The notes under the pieces are model-generated. The model made no database searches. It was not told where the DNA came from and saw nothing but the letters and a program-made list of their open reading frames with translations. This document shows positions 34,601 to 43,595 of a DNA stretch of 58,591 nucleotides, in pieces; within the stretch, counting starts at the first letter, position 1, and every line of letters starts with the position of its first letter. Source of the stretch: Prevotella sp. (lineage in GTDB: Bacteria > Bacteroidota > Bacteroidia > Bacteroidales > Bacteroidaceae); contig JAGCDZ010000107.1 of NCBI GenBank assembly GCA_017650905.1, positions 1-58,591 of the forward strand, in the 5' to 3' direction. The position numbers and the translations under genes are program-made.

Positions 34601-35476
34601 AGTATTCAGGTCGATGCCCCAGGCTATACACTCCACGCGCTCCACTTTCAGGCTGTTTTTGGGAAGACGGAACAGGCCCTCTCCGCGCGTACCTATATAT
34701 ATATCACCTACGTGATCACGAAAAGCACTGGCCAGAATGATGTTACTTCCAAGAGCAGACATATCAAACGGAGCCGGTTTCAGAACACCATCTGCATAGA
34801 CAGAGATGCCATGCAGGCTAACCACCAGCATCTCATCATTACGCTCGATAATGGTTATCACATTGCCCTGGGCCGACTTCATCTCTATAACGTTACCATC
34901 AGGTTCCCGCATGGTCACGACATCTCCAAAGCCACTTTTCCAGAATCGTCCCTGGCCATCGCACATAAACTGATTGTAGAAACGTTCCTGGCCAGGGGTC
35001 GTATAGCCATCCTCAACATACGCCAATTGTTCATCTTGCAATTTAAACAGGCCATAGCCTGCCGTAGCGACAAACAACTGCCCCTTATCACACTGGGTAA
35101 TGCACGAAACACGGGGTGACACATTACCTTCAAAAGGATAATGCACAAACTGACCCGTCGTATAGTCATAACGGTCCAGTCCTTTGGCAGTTCCCACCCA
35201 AAGACGCCCCTCACTGTCGCAGAACATACTGGAGATATCATTATTGCCAAGCGACCCTGGGTCGTTCTGATGATGCAGGAAAGGCGTGAATCGGTAGCCG
35301 TCGAAACGGTTCAATCCGTATTCGGTGCCAACCCATATATAGCCGTATTGATCCTGACATACTTTATTAACAAGACCGCTGGTGAAGCGTTCTGAGAAAT
35401 AGAAATGCCCCATCTGCGCCTGCACTGGCAATAGTACGGCGAAAAGTCCCACAATATAAGAAGCAATCCGTTTCAT
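31622..35476 (-). CDS. Hybrid two-component system sensor/regulator (HTCS)
   Basis: A 1284-residue one-protein signalling system of the Bacteroidetes HTCS type. A signal peptide (ASYIVGLFAVLLPVQAQ) is followed by a periplasmic double propeller of Reg_prop repeats (WVGTEYGLNRFDGY, WVGTAKGLDRYDY, WLATSDGLSCYDP), a Y_Y_Y domain (SYMETDLTLEFSLLDF) and one membrane helix near 745-765. The cytoplasmic part has histidine kinase His782 (ATHDIRSPL), the ATPase boxes DNGVGIDE and GTGIGLNLC, a receiver domain with Asp1079 (VVSDVMMPEMDG) and a C-terminal AraC-type DNA-binding domain (QVAYTVGFSNLAHFSTIFRK). All key residues are present. HTCS proteins sense glycan fragments and activate nearby SusCD loci; the divergent operon at 35939 is the likely target. 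Confidence 0.95.
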   Translation of the reverse strand: MKRIASYIVGLFAVLLPVQAQMGHFYFSERFTSGLVNKVCQDQYGYIWVGTEYGLNRFDGYRFTPFLHHQNDPGSLGNNDISSMFCDSEGRLWVGTAKGLDRYDYTTGQFVHYPFEGNVSPRVSCITQCDKGQLFVATAGYGLFKLQDEQLAYVEDGYTTPGQERFYNQFMCDGQGRFWKSGFGDVVTMREPDGNVIEMKSAQGNVITIIERNDEMLVVSLHGISVYADGVLKPAPFDMSALGSNIILASAFRDHVGDIYIGTRGEGLFRLPKNSLKVERVECIAWGIDLNTAKIWDINEDRNGNLWIACYSKGLVHLRHIPPQFRTMSFSAQGVDIGSTVSSVCEGDGGMIWVTVQGNGIYGFNRQGRIVAKPVCPPNPEFIFRDKQKRYWVGTGDALYAYDPATGRSQKQVTFDCDKFNDMTSDDTGNIYISTYSRGFCIYNPKTGELRNFRSADRDSLRGHICNDWVLAMLPDQEGRIWLATSDGLSCYDPKTDSFLSQGWLQQLTHVKCNSLCATSRGEILIGTDEGLYVYKDSAEPQLVEAMSDKVIGYIVEADNGDIWCSTPMGLWQYDVSKNTYVSHVNGNGLITREYVNCVGLHTDDDFIYFATNDGLVGFRPSNVVSSRTELKDVQLTGFTIAGHESRPVIGSDRFKVSYMETDLTLEFSLLDFNNPRSVAYEYCVGSGSWVRNPQGINVIQLSHLQPGEYPIQVRARAGDLCSATKTITIEVTPPWYRTTLAYFLYLLALIALVGFMAYSYRRRANRQMDEEKMKFLINATHDIRSPLTIILSALKKIKAERLRVGNDQSGMGNPAVDTIEHNAQRILNLVNQILDVRKIDKQQMQLHCQQTDIVAFTEGVCRMFDFPAKERNIHFTFDHEGLDHLDAWIDRTQFDKVISNLLSNAFKYCNDGGEVVVGLKSLEDSLELSVSDNGVGIDEDSLKHIFDRFYQGSNSRRIHIDGTGIGLNLCKMIVAMHHGTIEAHNRTDTNGAVFTVRLPLGKDHLKPEELESQTEIVQLSRAKTSSSKYRVLIVDDDLEMARYVSSELGRYYKFGICPNGKEGLKELLTNEYDVVVSDVMMPEMDGFTMLRMVKTNINISHIPVIMLTSKADVANRLEGLERGADAFLAKPFDMEELHMVIENLVQSRLRLKGKYSGAQQAQADKVDQPEVRGNDEVLMERIMKCINKNISDSDFNVERLTQEVGISRVQLHRKMKELTGISTSEFIRNIRLEQAARLLKEQKINVTQVAYTVGFSNLAHFSTIFRKHFGVAPSEYAEREAGV

Positions 35477-35522
35477 TAGTTATATGGTAAAACAATGTTG
35501 GTACTACTTTTAAATATCGGCA

Positions 35523-35554
35523 CAAAGATACATAAAAAAAACTAAAGAACCAAA
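35523..35554 (-). promoter_or_regulatory. HTCS promoter
   Basis: The minus strand has TTTG (35551-35554), 20 bases, then TATCTTTG (35523-35530): an exact consensus, 46 bases before the HTCS ATG. Confidence 0.8.
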
Positions 35555-35892
35555 TTTATAGGCAAATAATTTAAATTTGCATCAAAAAAAACGGCCGCCG
35601 ATATTCACATATGGGCTGGCCGCAAAACTTAGTTTTACCATAACTAATGCTAATATACTACTTATGAAGTTTACTACTGATTTTTCATTTCCGGCTGCAA
35701 AGTTACACTATTTCTACGAGAATGATTATCACGTTTGTTTCTCTTTCTTTGCTTTTTGTAATCGCCTGAAAACTCATTTTTTTAACAATTAGCGACACAA
35801 ATGCCAAAAGAAATGAAACAAAAAGGAAAACCACCTTTACAAACAGAAAAGCCTCCGAAATAAAAAGAAACGCACTTCTTATAAATAATAAG

Positions 35893-35900
35893 TACCTTTG
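35893..35900 (+). promoter_or_regulatory. -7 box of the FAS1-SusCD operon
   Basis: TACCTTTG 38 bases before the first gene, with no TTTG at the -33 position. A missing -33 box fits a promoter that depends on an activator such as the HTCS. Confidence 0.6.
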
Positions 35901-35938
35901 CACTCAAATTTGATATATTAACAAACTCAATTAAACGT

Positions 35939-38542
35939 ATGAAAACCAGAAAAGAATTTTGGATTGCACTACTGGTTGGTGTATTCGTCCTATCGTCGTG
36001 TCAACAATATGACCTTGACGAGAATACGCCCGAAGGCTGGGGCAACAGCATTTACAGCTGGCTTGACGAGCAAGGGAACTTCACCAACACGGTACGTATG
36101 ATCAACGACCTGAGCTATCAGGAAGTGCTGGGTAAGACGGGTTCAAAGACGCTCTTCGTAGCCGACGATGCTGCCTATGACCGGTTCTATGGCAACAACC
36201 CGTGGGGTGTGAAACGCTACGAGGACCTCTCACTTGCCCAAAAGAAGATGTTACTGTTTGGCAACATGATTGACAACTCCATTCAGTTGAACAGTCTGTC
36301 GACCATTCAGGGTAAGCCGCTGAAAGAAGGACAGGCCATGCGCCGATTCTCAGCCCTGAGCGAATACGACACGATTCCCGTGCTGAAGACTCAGGACATG
36401 CCCGACAACAAGTATTGGAAGCGCCATCGTGATAGTGGCAAGGACATGGTCTGCATGGAAGATGGTACGGCCGTGCCAATGCTGCTGTTCTTGGAGGCTC
36501 AACTATCCAACAATCGTATTACTAATGAAGATTACAACTTCCTGTTTAACCATACGACAAACCGCCAGTCTGGTGACGCCAGCGTCAATGGCATCAATGT
36601 GGTAGAAGACAATATCCGTTGTGCAAACGGTTTCATACACCGTACAGCTGAAGTGGTCACGCCACTGACGAATATGGCGGAATTAATAGCCAAGAAGCCT
36701 CAGGTAAGTATGTTCAACAAGTTATTGGAACGTTTCTGTGCACCTTACCCCGACGGTAAGGACCTCGCCAAGACGGAACGCTACAACTATCTGTACGGCA
36801 CGAGTGTAGACACTGTCTATACTAAGCGCTTCTTCAACGAAAAGAATCAGGTAGCAGTGGACAGGACTCCTGACGGGGGTGGTGTTCCGGCGCAATTGCT
36901 TTTTGACCCCGAATGGAATTCCTACTATTCAACGAGCAATAAAGATAACAGTGAGGGAAATGCTGCCGAGCAGCGCGATATGGCTGTAATGATGGTGCCC
37001 TCTGACGACGCCATGAAAGAATATTGGAATGGTGCCGGCAAGCCACTAAGCGAGAATTACGCCTCGTGGGATGACGTGCCCGACGACGTAATCATCAAGC
37101 TATTGAATGTCAACATGCTACCATCGTTTACATCTTCAGTTCCCTCTAAGTTCGATGCGGTCCTGAACGATGCCAACGATCCGATGGGTGTTAACGTAGC
37201 CGACATTGACTCGGTGTGGATGTCATGTAACGGTGCAATCTATCTGACCAACAAGGTATATTCGCCGACAGCCTATGTCAGTGTTTCATTCCCTGCCCTG
37301 ATCAACCGCAACATGAAAATTATCGACTGGGCCATCACACAATGCAAATATAACGTTTATCTGAATGCCCTTGGATCAGACTACAGTTTCTTTATACCCA
37401 CCAACAATGCATTGATTGAGTACATCGACCCCTGTTCTTTCGGCAAGCCCAACCTCCAGTTGCTTAGCTTCCGCTGGGATGAAAACAAGACGAATATAAA
37501 TGAGCGTGTTTACGCCGTACTTTACAACTATGATGAAAAGACAGGTGAGAGAGACTCTATCGGAACGGTGACTAACTGGAATCGTATTACGAGGTGTCTG
37601 CAGGACATCCTGGATACCCATATCGTGATTGGCAAGGTATGGGAAGGCGACCACACTTACTTCCGTACAAAGAACGGTACGGGTATCCGTATCACCAACC
37701 CGAAGGATGAAAGCAAAATGCAAGTTGAGGGAAGCTATCAGATGTACGAGGGACAACCCCTGAACGTTACCCGCGTCTACGACCAGCGTAAGGAAGTCGC
37801 TGGCGGTAATGGTAAGAGCTACGTGCTCGAAGGCCAGCCTATCATGGGAACCCGTCTGACGGTTTACGACCAATTGGCTGCCCATCCCAAGTATTTCGGC
37901 AAGTTCCTAGAGCTGTTGGAAGGCAGTCCCTTGTTGGAAACCAAACACGACATGGGCACAGGTGATCCTAATCAGGACAAAGCCTGTGGCGGAACAAACA
38001 TATCGGTATTCAATACCTACCATTACACCATCTACGTACCCGACAACGAGGCCATTGAGCAACTACAGAAGGAAGGCAAGCTGTCATCGTGGGAGGAGGT
38101 CGATGAGGATCATCAGGCAGGAAATGAAGAGAAGGCTGCCAGTGACTCTCTGAATATCGTGAATTTCCTTAAGTATCACATCCAGGATAATGCGCTTTAT
38201 ATCGGCGCCCAGAATGAGTCGGGTGACTTTGAGACTTCGCTGATTAACAAGAAGACCCGCCGATTCTACATGGTGAAGTCGCAGCTGAAAGACGATGAGA
38301 TTGAAGTGCTCGATGCAGTAGACCAACAGAACATGAAAGACGGTTTGGCCACAACGAAGCATACCGTCAAGAAAGTCTCCTATATCGATGATGACGGTAT
38401 ACAGAGAGATCTCTATAACATTCAGGCACGTGAATATATGTATAATAATAACGATGCCTTAACAGCAACCGAGTTGTATACCACCTCTTCGGCTGTGATA
38501 CATCTGATTGACAAACCATTATCATATTCAACTGATGATTAA
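35939..38542 (+). CDS. Fasciclin (FAS1) domain lipoprotein 1
   Basis: An 867-residue lipoprotein (lipobox VFVLSSC, Cys21). It contains several FAS1-like units: the first near 40-115 (TNTVRMINDLSYQEVLGKTGS, TLFVADDAAYDRF), another around 270-370, a third at ~460-500 (YNVYLNALGSDYSFFIPTNNALIEY) and a fourth toward the end (YFGKFLELLEGSPLL, YHYTIYVPDNEAIEQL). FAS1 domains are adhesion or binding modules. It opens a seven-gene operon with two SusC/SusD pairs, so it is probably exposed on the outer membrane as an accessory binding protein. The SusC start lies 13 bases after its stop. Confidence 0.82.
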   Translation: MKTRKEFWIALLVGVFVLSSCQQYDLDENTPEGWGNSIYSWLDEQGNFTNTVRMINDLSYQEVLGKTGSKTLFVADDAAYDRFYGNNPWGVKRYEDLSLAQKKMLLFGNMIDNSIQLNSLSTIQGKPLKEGQAMRRFSALSEYDTIPVLKTQDMPDNKYWKRHRDSGKDMVCMEDGTAVPMLLFLEAQLSNNRITNEDYNFLFNHTTNRQSGDASVNGINVVEDNIRCANGFIHRTAEVVTPLTNMAELIAKKPQVSMFNKLLERFCAPYPDGKDLAKTERYNYLYGTSVDTVYTKRFFNEKNQVAVDRTPDGGGVPAQLLFDPEWNSYYSTSNKDNSEGNAAEQRDMAVMMVPSDDAMKEYWNGAGKPLSENYASWDDVPDDVIIKLLNVNMLPSFTSSVPSKFDAVLNDANDPMGVNVADIDSVWMSCNGAIYLTNKVYSPTAYVSVSFPALINRNMKIIDWAITQCKYNVYLNALGSDYSFFIPTNNALIEYIDPCSFGKPNLQLLSFRWDENKTNINERVYAVLYNYDEKTGERDSIGTVTNWNRITRCLQDILDTHIVIGKVWEGDHTYFRTKNGTGIRITNPKDESKMQVEGSYQMYEGQPLNVTRVYDQRKEVAGGNGKSYVLEGQPIMGTRLTVYDQLAAHPKYFGKFLELLEGSPLLETKHDMGTGDPNQDKACGGTNISVFNTYHYTIYVPDNEAIEQLQKEGKLSSWEEVDEDHQAGNEEKAASDSLNIVNFLKYHIQDNALYIGAQNESGDFETSLINKKTRRFYMVKSQLKDDEIEVLDAVDQQNMKDGLATTKHTVKKVSYIDDDGIQRDLYNIQAREYMYNNNDALTATELYTTSSAVIHLIDKPLSYSTDD

Positions 38543-38555
38543 AAGATCAAAAATT

Positions 38556-41500
38556 ATGAAACGACTGACATTCATATTAATATCATTAGTTAATTGTTTG
38601 ATTGCAGCGAATGCCCAGCAGGCAGGCGATATCATCAGCGGTACGGTCACCGATGAGATGGGACCTGTGATGATGGCAAACGTGGTGGAGATCGACGCTT
38701 CCAACCGTATCGTGGCATCAACGACAACCGATATGAACGGAAACTTCTCGTTCAAACTGAAGAATCCCAAGGACAAACTCCGTGTTACTTTTGTAGGTTA
38801 CAAGACAGTAACACTTCCCTTTAACAAGACCAAGTTCAACGTAAAGATGCAGGATGCTACTCAGGTCCAAGAAGTGACCGTCATAGCCAAGAAACGTGCT
38901 GGCGGCTCTGGTCTTAATATCCCTATCGATGAAATCTCTACGGCCCAGCAGAGCATCAGTATGAAGGAGTTTGAAGGTCTGGCCTTCACCACAGTCGACG
39001 AAGCCTTGCAGGGACGTATTGCAGGTCTCGACATCGTGGGCAACTCCGGTAACCTGGGTTCCGGTACCTCCATGCGTCTGCGTGGTGTGTCAACCATCAA
39101 CGGTTCCAGCGAACCGCTGATTGTGGTCGACGGCAATGTCTGGCAGACCGGTGGTCAGCAAATCGACGGCGACATGAACGAGGAAAAATTCGCCCAATTG
39201 CTGAACATCAACCCTGAGGACATTGAGAGCATCTCCGTGTTGAAGGATGCCGCCGCAACAGCCATCTGGGGTTCGCAGGGTTCGAATGGTGTCATCGAAA
39301 TCAAGACCAAACGTGGTACCCGCGGTAAGACGCGTGTCAGCTATTCGTTCCGTCTGACCGGCACCTATCAGCCCAATGGTTATAAAATGCTCAATGGTGA
39401 CGAGTACACCATGATGATGAAGGAAGAGTACTTCAATCCCGAGATGAGTGACGTGTCGAGTAACATTCCAGAACTCAACTACGACCCCACGTTCTCTGAG
39501 TATCAGATGTATAACAATAACACCGACTGGCTCAGCGAAGTCAAGAAGACCGGTTGGCGCCAGAATCACTACCTGGCTCTGAGCGGTGGTGGTGAAAAAG
39601 CCCATTTCCGCGTGGGTGCCGGTTACGACCATGAGACTGGTTCCATCATTGAGCAGCAGCTCGACCGTTTCAGTTCACGTGTCAATCTGGACTACTTCGT
39701 CAGCGACCGTATCAAGATTGAGACCAATATTGCACTTACCTATACTAAGAACAAGAAGAACAACGGCGATTTGTTGAGTATTGCCTACGTACGCATGCCG
39801 AACCTCTCCATTTACGAGCAGGACCGCAACGGCAATGATCTCGACGAATATTACGCCATGCTCCCAACGGTAAGCAGTCAGTTGCGAGACCAGTTGAGCA
39901 ATAAGAACCCTGTGGCCTTGGCTCACTTGGCCAAGAACGACGAGACAAGTTATAACATTGAGCCTGAGTTCAAACTTCGTTATAACCTCTTGTCGACAGA
40001 AGAAGATAAGACACACCTGAACTACGAAGGAAAGGTGGTCTTCAACATCTTCAACAATTATGTGGATCAGTACATGCCACTGTCACTGAACACCCGTGGT
40101 TGGAACGATACCGACGGCAAGGAAAGTAACTCGACGACTTCCAACTCGTCGAAGAGCTTTGCTGTGACAACCACTCACACGCTGACCTTCACACCGGCAT
40201 TCCGCAACATGGACCACCAACTGACCATGATGCTCCGCGGACAGATGACCAGCGGTCATAACAGTTCTCAGTCAACCTCATCATGGGGCCTTCCCTCTGG
40301 AAGCATCCAGAATCCTGCCGCACAGGGACTCATCAAGAGTATGGATACCAACAGCGGTGAATGGCGCAGCGTCTATTTCACCTATTCTGCCCACTACGCC
40401 TATAAGGGACGCTATATGGCCGACTTCTCGGTACGTCGCGACGGTAGCACGCAGTTTGGCGGTGACCAGCGCTGGGGTAACTTCCCTGCCCTCTCACTGC
40501 GCTGGAACATCCATAAGGAGCCTTGGTTCCAGAAAACACTGCCTTGGGTCTCGATGCTCTCCTTCCGTCCCGGTTGGGGTATCGTAGGTCGTCAGCCTGG
40601 TCAGGAATACCTGTACTTCAGCACCTATACCAGTGGTAACTCGTATATGAACCAGGGTAGTGTCCATCCCGAGAATATCCAGTTGAAGAACCTGAAGTGG
40701 GAAGAAAAGAAAACCTATAACCTGGGTGTCGATTTCGGTTTTTGGAACGACCGCATCAACGGTAACGTGGAAGTTTATTGGCAGTTCACCAGCGACATGC
40801 TGATGAGCAGCTATGGCATTCCGACTTCTTCAGGTTATCAGAACCTGCGCTGGCAGAATGCTGGTAACATGAAGAATATCGGTTGGGAGTTCAACCTGAA
40901 CGGCAGCCGTATCATCCAAGCCGGTAAATTCTCGGCAGACTTCAATATCACCTTCGCCAACAACAAGAACCAGATTACATCGATGGACGAGACCTGTCTG
41001 TCGAATCTTAACAGCGAGTTTAACCGTGACAACGGCAGTTACCTGACACGTGTCGAGTTAAACCGCGCTTTGGGTAGCATCTACGGTTTCCGTTACAAAG
41101 GAGTGTATCAGTACTCTCACTACTCCGAGACGGAAGTCAAGGGTGTCAGTGGTCCCGATGCACCTGTGGCTCGCGATGCCAACGGCAACGTGATTCTCGA
41201 CGAGCATGGCCTGACCATCCCTATGATGTTCTGCGCTGGTTCCGTGAACTATGAGTTCGGCGGTGGTGATGCCAAATATGAGGATATCAACCACGACGGA
41301 CAGATCAATGAGTTGGATATCGTCTACCTCGGCTCTTCACTGCCGAAGTTTACCGGTGGTTTCGGATTCAAGCTCAACTGGGGTCGTCTGTCATGGAACA
41401 ACCAGTTCAACTTCCGCTATGGCAACAAGATTATCAACAAGGCCCGAATGGATGTTGAGAATATGTACTCGAACAATAACCAGAGCCGTGCCGTTAACTG

Positions 41501-41831
41501 GCGTTGGCGTGTAGAGGGTGACATTACGGAGATTCCGCGTGCCCTCCGCCAGACTGGTTACAACTACTTAGGTTCTGACCGCTTTGTGGAAGACGGTTCA
41601 TTCATCCGTCTGAACTACTCGCAGATCAGCTATTCCGTCGATCCGAAGATCATCAAGAAGTGGGGTCTCTCACAACTGAGCCTGTATGTCTCGGCCAACA
41701 ACCTGTTTGTTCTGACCAAGTATAGCGGTGCCGACCCGGAGGTTGGCTATGGCTCTATGGGTATCGTGACTGATGGTGCAAAGACACCGCGTTCTAAATC
41801 GTTCACCGGTGGTGTGACTATTCAGTTCTAA
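38556..41831 (+). CDS. SusC/RagA-type TonB-dependent outer-membrane transporter 1
   Basis: The start is placed at 38556, giving a signal peptide (MKRLTFILISLVNCLIAANAQ) and 1091 residues; an upstream in-frame start at 38508 would overlap the FAS1 gene. A carboxypeptidase-regulatory-like domain (IISGTVTDEMGPVMMANVV, residues ~25-100) is followed by a TonB plug with the SusC hallmarks VDEALQGRIAGLDIV, SMRLRGVSTINGSSEPLIVVDG and VLKDAAATAIWGSQGSNGVI. A 22-strand barrel follows, ending in FTGGVTIQF with a terminal Phe. SusC proteins import substrates captured by SusD across the outer membrane using TonB energy. It pairs with the SusD at 41853. Substrate unknown. Confidence 0.95.
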   Translation: MKRLTFILISLVNCLIAANAQQAGDIISGTVTDEMGPVMMANVVEIDASNRIVASTTTDMNGNFSFKLKNPKDKLRVTFVGYKTVTLPFNKTKFNVKMQDATQVQEVTVIAKKRAGGSGLNIPIDEISTAQQSISMKEFEGLAFTTVDEALQGRIAGLDIVGNSGNLGSGTSMRLRGVSTINGSSEPLIVVDGNVWQTGGQQIDGDMNEEKFAQLLNINPEDIESISVLKDAAATAIWGSQGSNGVIEIKTKRGTRGKTRVSYSFRLTGTYQPNGYKMLNGDEYTMMMKEEYFNPEMSDVSSNIPELNYDPTFSEYQMYNNNTDWLSEVKKTGWRQNHYLALSGGGEKAHFRVGAGYDHETGSIIEQQLDRFSSRVNLDYFVSDRIKIETNIALTYTKNKKNNGDLLSIAYVRMPNLSIYEQDRNGNDLDEYYAMLPTVSSQLRDQLSNKNPVALAHLAKNDETSYNIEPEFKLRYNLLSTEEDKTHLNYEGKVVFNIFNNYVDQYMPLSLNTRGWNDTDGKESNSTTSNSSKSFAVTTTHTLTFTPAFRNMDHQLTMMLRGQMTSGHNSSQSTSSWGLPSGSIQNPAAQGLIKSMDTNSGEWRSVYFTYSAHYAYKGRYMADFSVRRDGSTQFGGDQRWGNFPALSLRWNIHKEPWFQKTLPWVSMLSFRPGWGIVGRQPGQEYLYFSTYTSGNSYMNQGSVHPENIQLKNLKWEEKKTYNLGVDFGFWNDRINGNVEVYWQFTSDMLMSSYGIPTSSGYQNLRWQNAGNMKNIGWEFNLNGSRIIQAGKFSADFNITFANNKNQITSMDETCLSNLNSEFNRDNGSYLTRVELNRALGSIYGFRYKGVYQYSHYSETEVKGVSGPDAPVARDANGNVILDEHGLTIPMMFCAGSVNYEFGGGDAKYEDINHDGQINELDIVYLGSSLPKFTGGFGFKLNWGRLSWNNQFNFRYGNKIINKARMDVENMYSNNNQSRAVNWRWRVEGDITEIPRALRQTGYNYLGSDRFVEDGSFIRLNYSQISYSVDPKIIKKWGLSQLSLYVSANNLFVLTKYSGADPEVGYGSMGIVTDGAKTPRSKSFTGGVTIQF

Positions 41832-41852
41832 TTGACAAACGATAATTGAAAA

Positions 41853-43574
41853 ATGAAAAGTATGAAAACAGTCAATATATATAATAAGGTGAAGGCAGTA
41901 CTATTTTACTTACTCCTTCTCTCCTTCCCTCCTGCTCTTCTTTCCAGCTGCAGCGATTTCCTCGACATTCTGCCCATGAACTCGACAGTGCTTGAGAATT
42001 ACTGGAAGGAGAAGGCCGACGTGACCGGTGCTGTCAACGGTTGTTATGAAGCCCTGGCAGCTGAAGATGTCGTCACCCGTATGGGAGTTTGGGGCGAATT
42101 GCGCTCTGATAACATCGTGGCTGGTACGAATGTCCCCAACCACATCAATGAAATGTTGAGAGAGAATCTTCTGCCTACCAATGACATGTGCAAATGGGCA
42201 TCTCTCTACAACGTTATCAACCGGTGTAACATTGTATGCCACTATGCGCCGGAAGTTCAGGAAATTGACCCGAACTATACTTACAACGAGATGAAAGCGA
42301 CAATCGCAGAGATGAAGACCATCCGTGCCCTCTGCTACTTCTACCTGATCCGCGCGTTCCGTGACGTGCCCTACACAACGGAACCCAGTATCGACGATAA
42401 CCAGAATTACGTTCTCCCTGCAACACCATTCAATGCAGTAATCGACTCACTCATCTACGATTTGGAAGGTGTCAAGGACGATGCCCAACGTCGTTTCGAA
42501 CTGGAGAAGGTGCAAAACAAGAGCATCTATGTACCCGATGCCAACACCAGCCGCATCACCCGCTGGGCCACCTACGCCCTGCTGGCCGACCTCTATCTCT
42601 GGAAAGGCGACTGGGATAATGTCATCAAGTACTGTGACATGGTCATCGACTATAAGGCTCAGGTCTATAATGAATTATTACAGGCTGACCAGATTAACGA
42701 TATTGAGTTGTATGATGGAATCCCCATGATTATTGAGGCTACTGTCAAAGGTACGAAAGATGTGGGTAATGCCTATACTTCCATCTTCGGCACTGGCAAC
42801 TCGTTTGAAGGTATCTTCGAGATATATTATAATGGAAACACCGGTCAGGAGAACAACTTTATCAGCAACTACTATGGTAATAGGGACAACCCTATTGCCC
42901 GTCTGAAAGCACCGGAATTCCTTATGGAGAACCTCTCTTCAAACACGAACCAGCTGTGGCAATCGAGTGATTGTCGCGCCTACGAAGCCATAGCAAGTGA
43001 AGGTACCAGCTATTCCATTACGAAGTACGTCCGCCAGAGTGCCAGCTTCAGCCTCAGGAGCACGAGCAACGTCACCGTAAGCGGCGACCGTCGCACCAGA
43101 AAGGATGCCAATTGGATTATCTACCGTCTGAGCGATGTGATGCTTATGAAGGCCGAAGCACTGATTGAACGCAGTGAGAGTGACTGGCCCGAGGCTTTCA
43201 AGCTGATTAACAATGTCTACAAGCGTGGCAATAATATCTCACCTGAGACGACAACCGGAAGCTTGACATACGAGACTTATGCCATTTCAAAGGATAAGAT
43301 GGAAGACCTGTTGTTTGAGGAGCGCCAGCGCGAGTTCCTGTTCGAGGGCAAGCGTTGGTTCGACCTGGTACGTCTGGCCCGTCGCGATGGAAAGACGGAA
43401 CGACTGTCATCAAACACCATCCGCAAGCACTCAGTGGATCAGAATGTTATCAAGATCAAGTTGACAGATCCCAACTACATCTACTTCCCCTACGCCAAGA
43501 GTGAGTTGAAGGTGAATCCATTGCTGGTTCAGAACCCAGCCTTCAGCAATACCGAGGAGGGTGTGCTTAAGTAA
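41853..43574 (+). CDS. SusD/RagB-type outer-membrane lipoprotein 1
   Basis: A 573-residue lipoprotein (lipobox ALLSSC, Cys33) with the SusD pattern SDFLDILPMNSTVLENYWKEKADVTGAVNGCYEAL. Helical repeats are typical of the family (MKTIRALCYFYLIRAFRDVPYTTEP, ITRWATYALLADLYLWKGDW), and there is a conserved C-terminal segment ERQREFLFEGKRWFDLVRLARRDG. SusD proteins cap SusC and bind the substrate at the cell surface. The signal-peptide codons carry the 16-base word TTACTCCTTCTCTCCT also found in two other lipoproteins here. The 19-base leader before its start recurs before the next gene. Confidence 0.94.
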   Translation: MKSMKTVNIYNKVKAVLFYLLLLSFPPALLSSCSDFLDILPMNSTVLENYWKEKADVTGAVNGCYEALAAEDVVTRMGVWGELRSDNIVAGTNVPNHINEMLRENLLPTNDMCKWASLYNVINRCNIVCHYAPEVQEIDPNYTYNEMKATIAEMKTIRALCYFYLIRAFRDVPYTTEPSIDDNQNYVLPATPFNAVIDSLIYDLEGVKDDAQRRFELEKVQNKSIYVPDANTSRITRWATYALLADLYLWKGDWDNVIKYCDMVIDYKAQVYNELLQADQINDIELYDGIPMIIEATVKGTKDVGNAYTSIFGTGNSFEGIFEIYYNGNTGQENNFISNYYGNRDNPIARLKAPEFLMENLSSNTNQLWQSSDCRAYEAIASEGTSYSITKYVRQSASFSLRSTSNVTVSGDRRTRKDANWIIYRLSDVMLMKAEALIERSESDWPEAFKLINNVYKRGNNISPETTTGSLTYETYAISKDKMEDLLFEERQREFLFEGKRWFDLVRLARRDGKTERLSSNTIRKHSVDQNVIKIKLTDPNYIYFPYAKSELKVNPLLVQNPAFSNTEEGVLK

Positions 43575-43595
43575 TTGAAAACAGATAATTGAAAA

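Larger units (their letters stand above)
35477..35938. promoter_or_regulatory. 462-base divergent control region of HTCS and the FAS1-SusCD operon
   Basis: This stretch is AT-rich and holds no convincing gene. It contains the HTCS promoter (35523-35554, minus), the operon -7 box (35893-35900, plus) and an extra minus-strand TAACTTTG at 35698-35705, which could make a short RNA antisense to the operon leader. An HTCS binding site would be expected upstream of the operon -7 box, but I cannot point to one. Confidence 0.5.
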
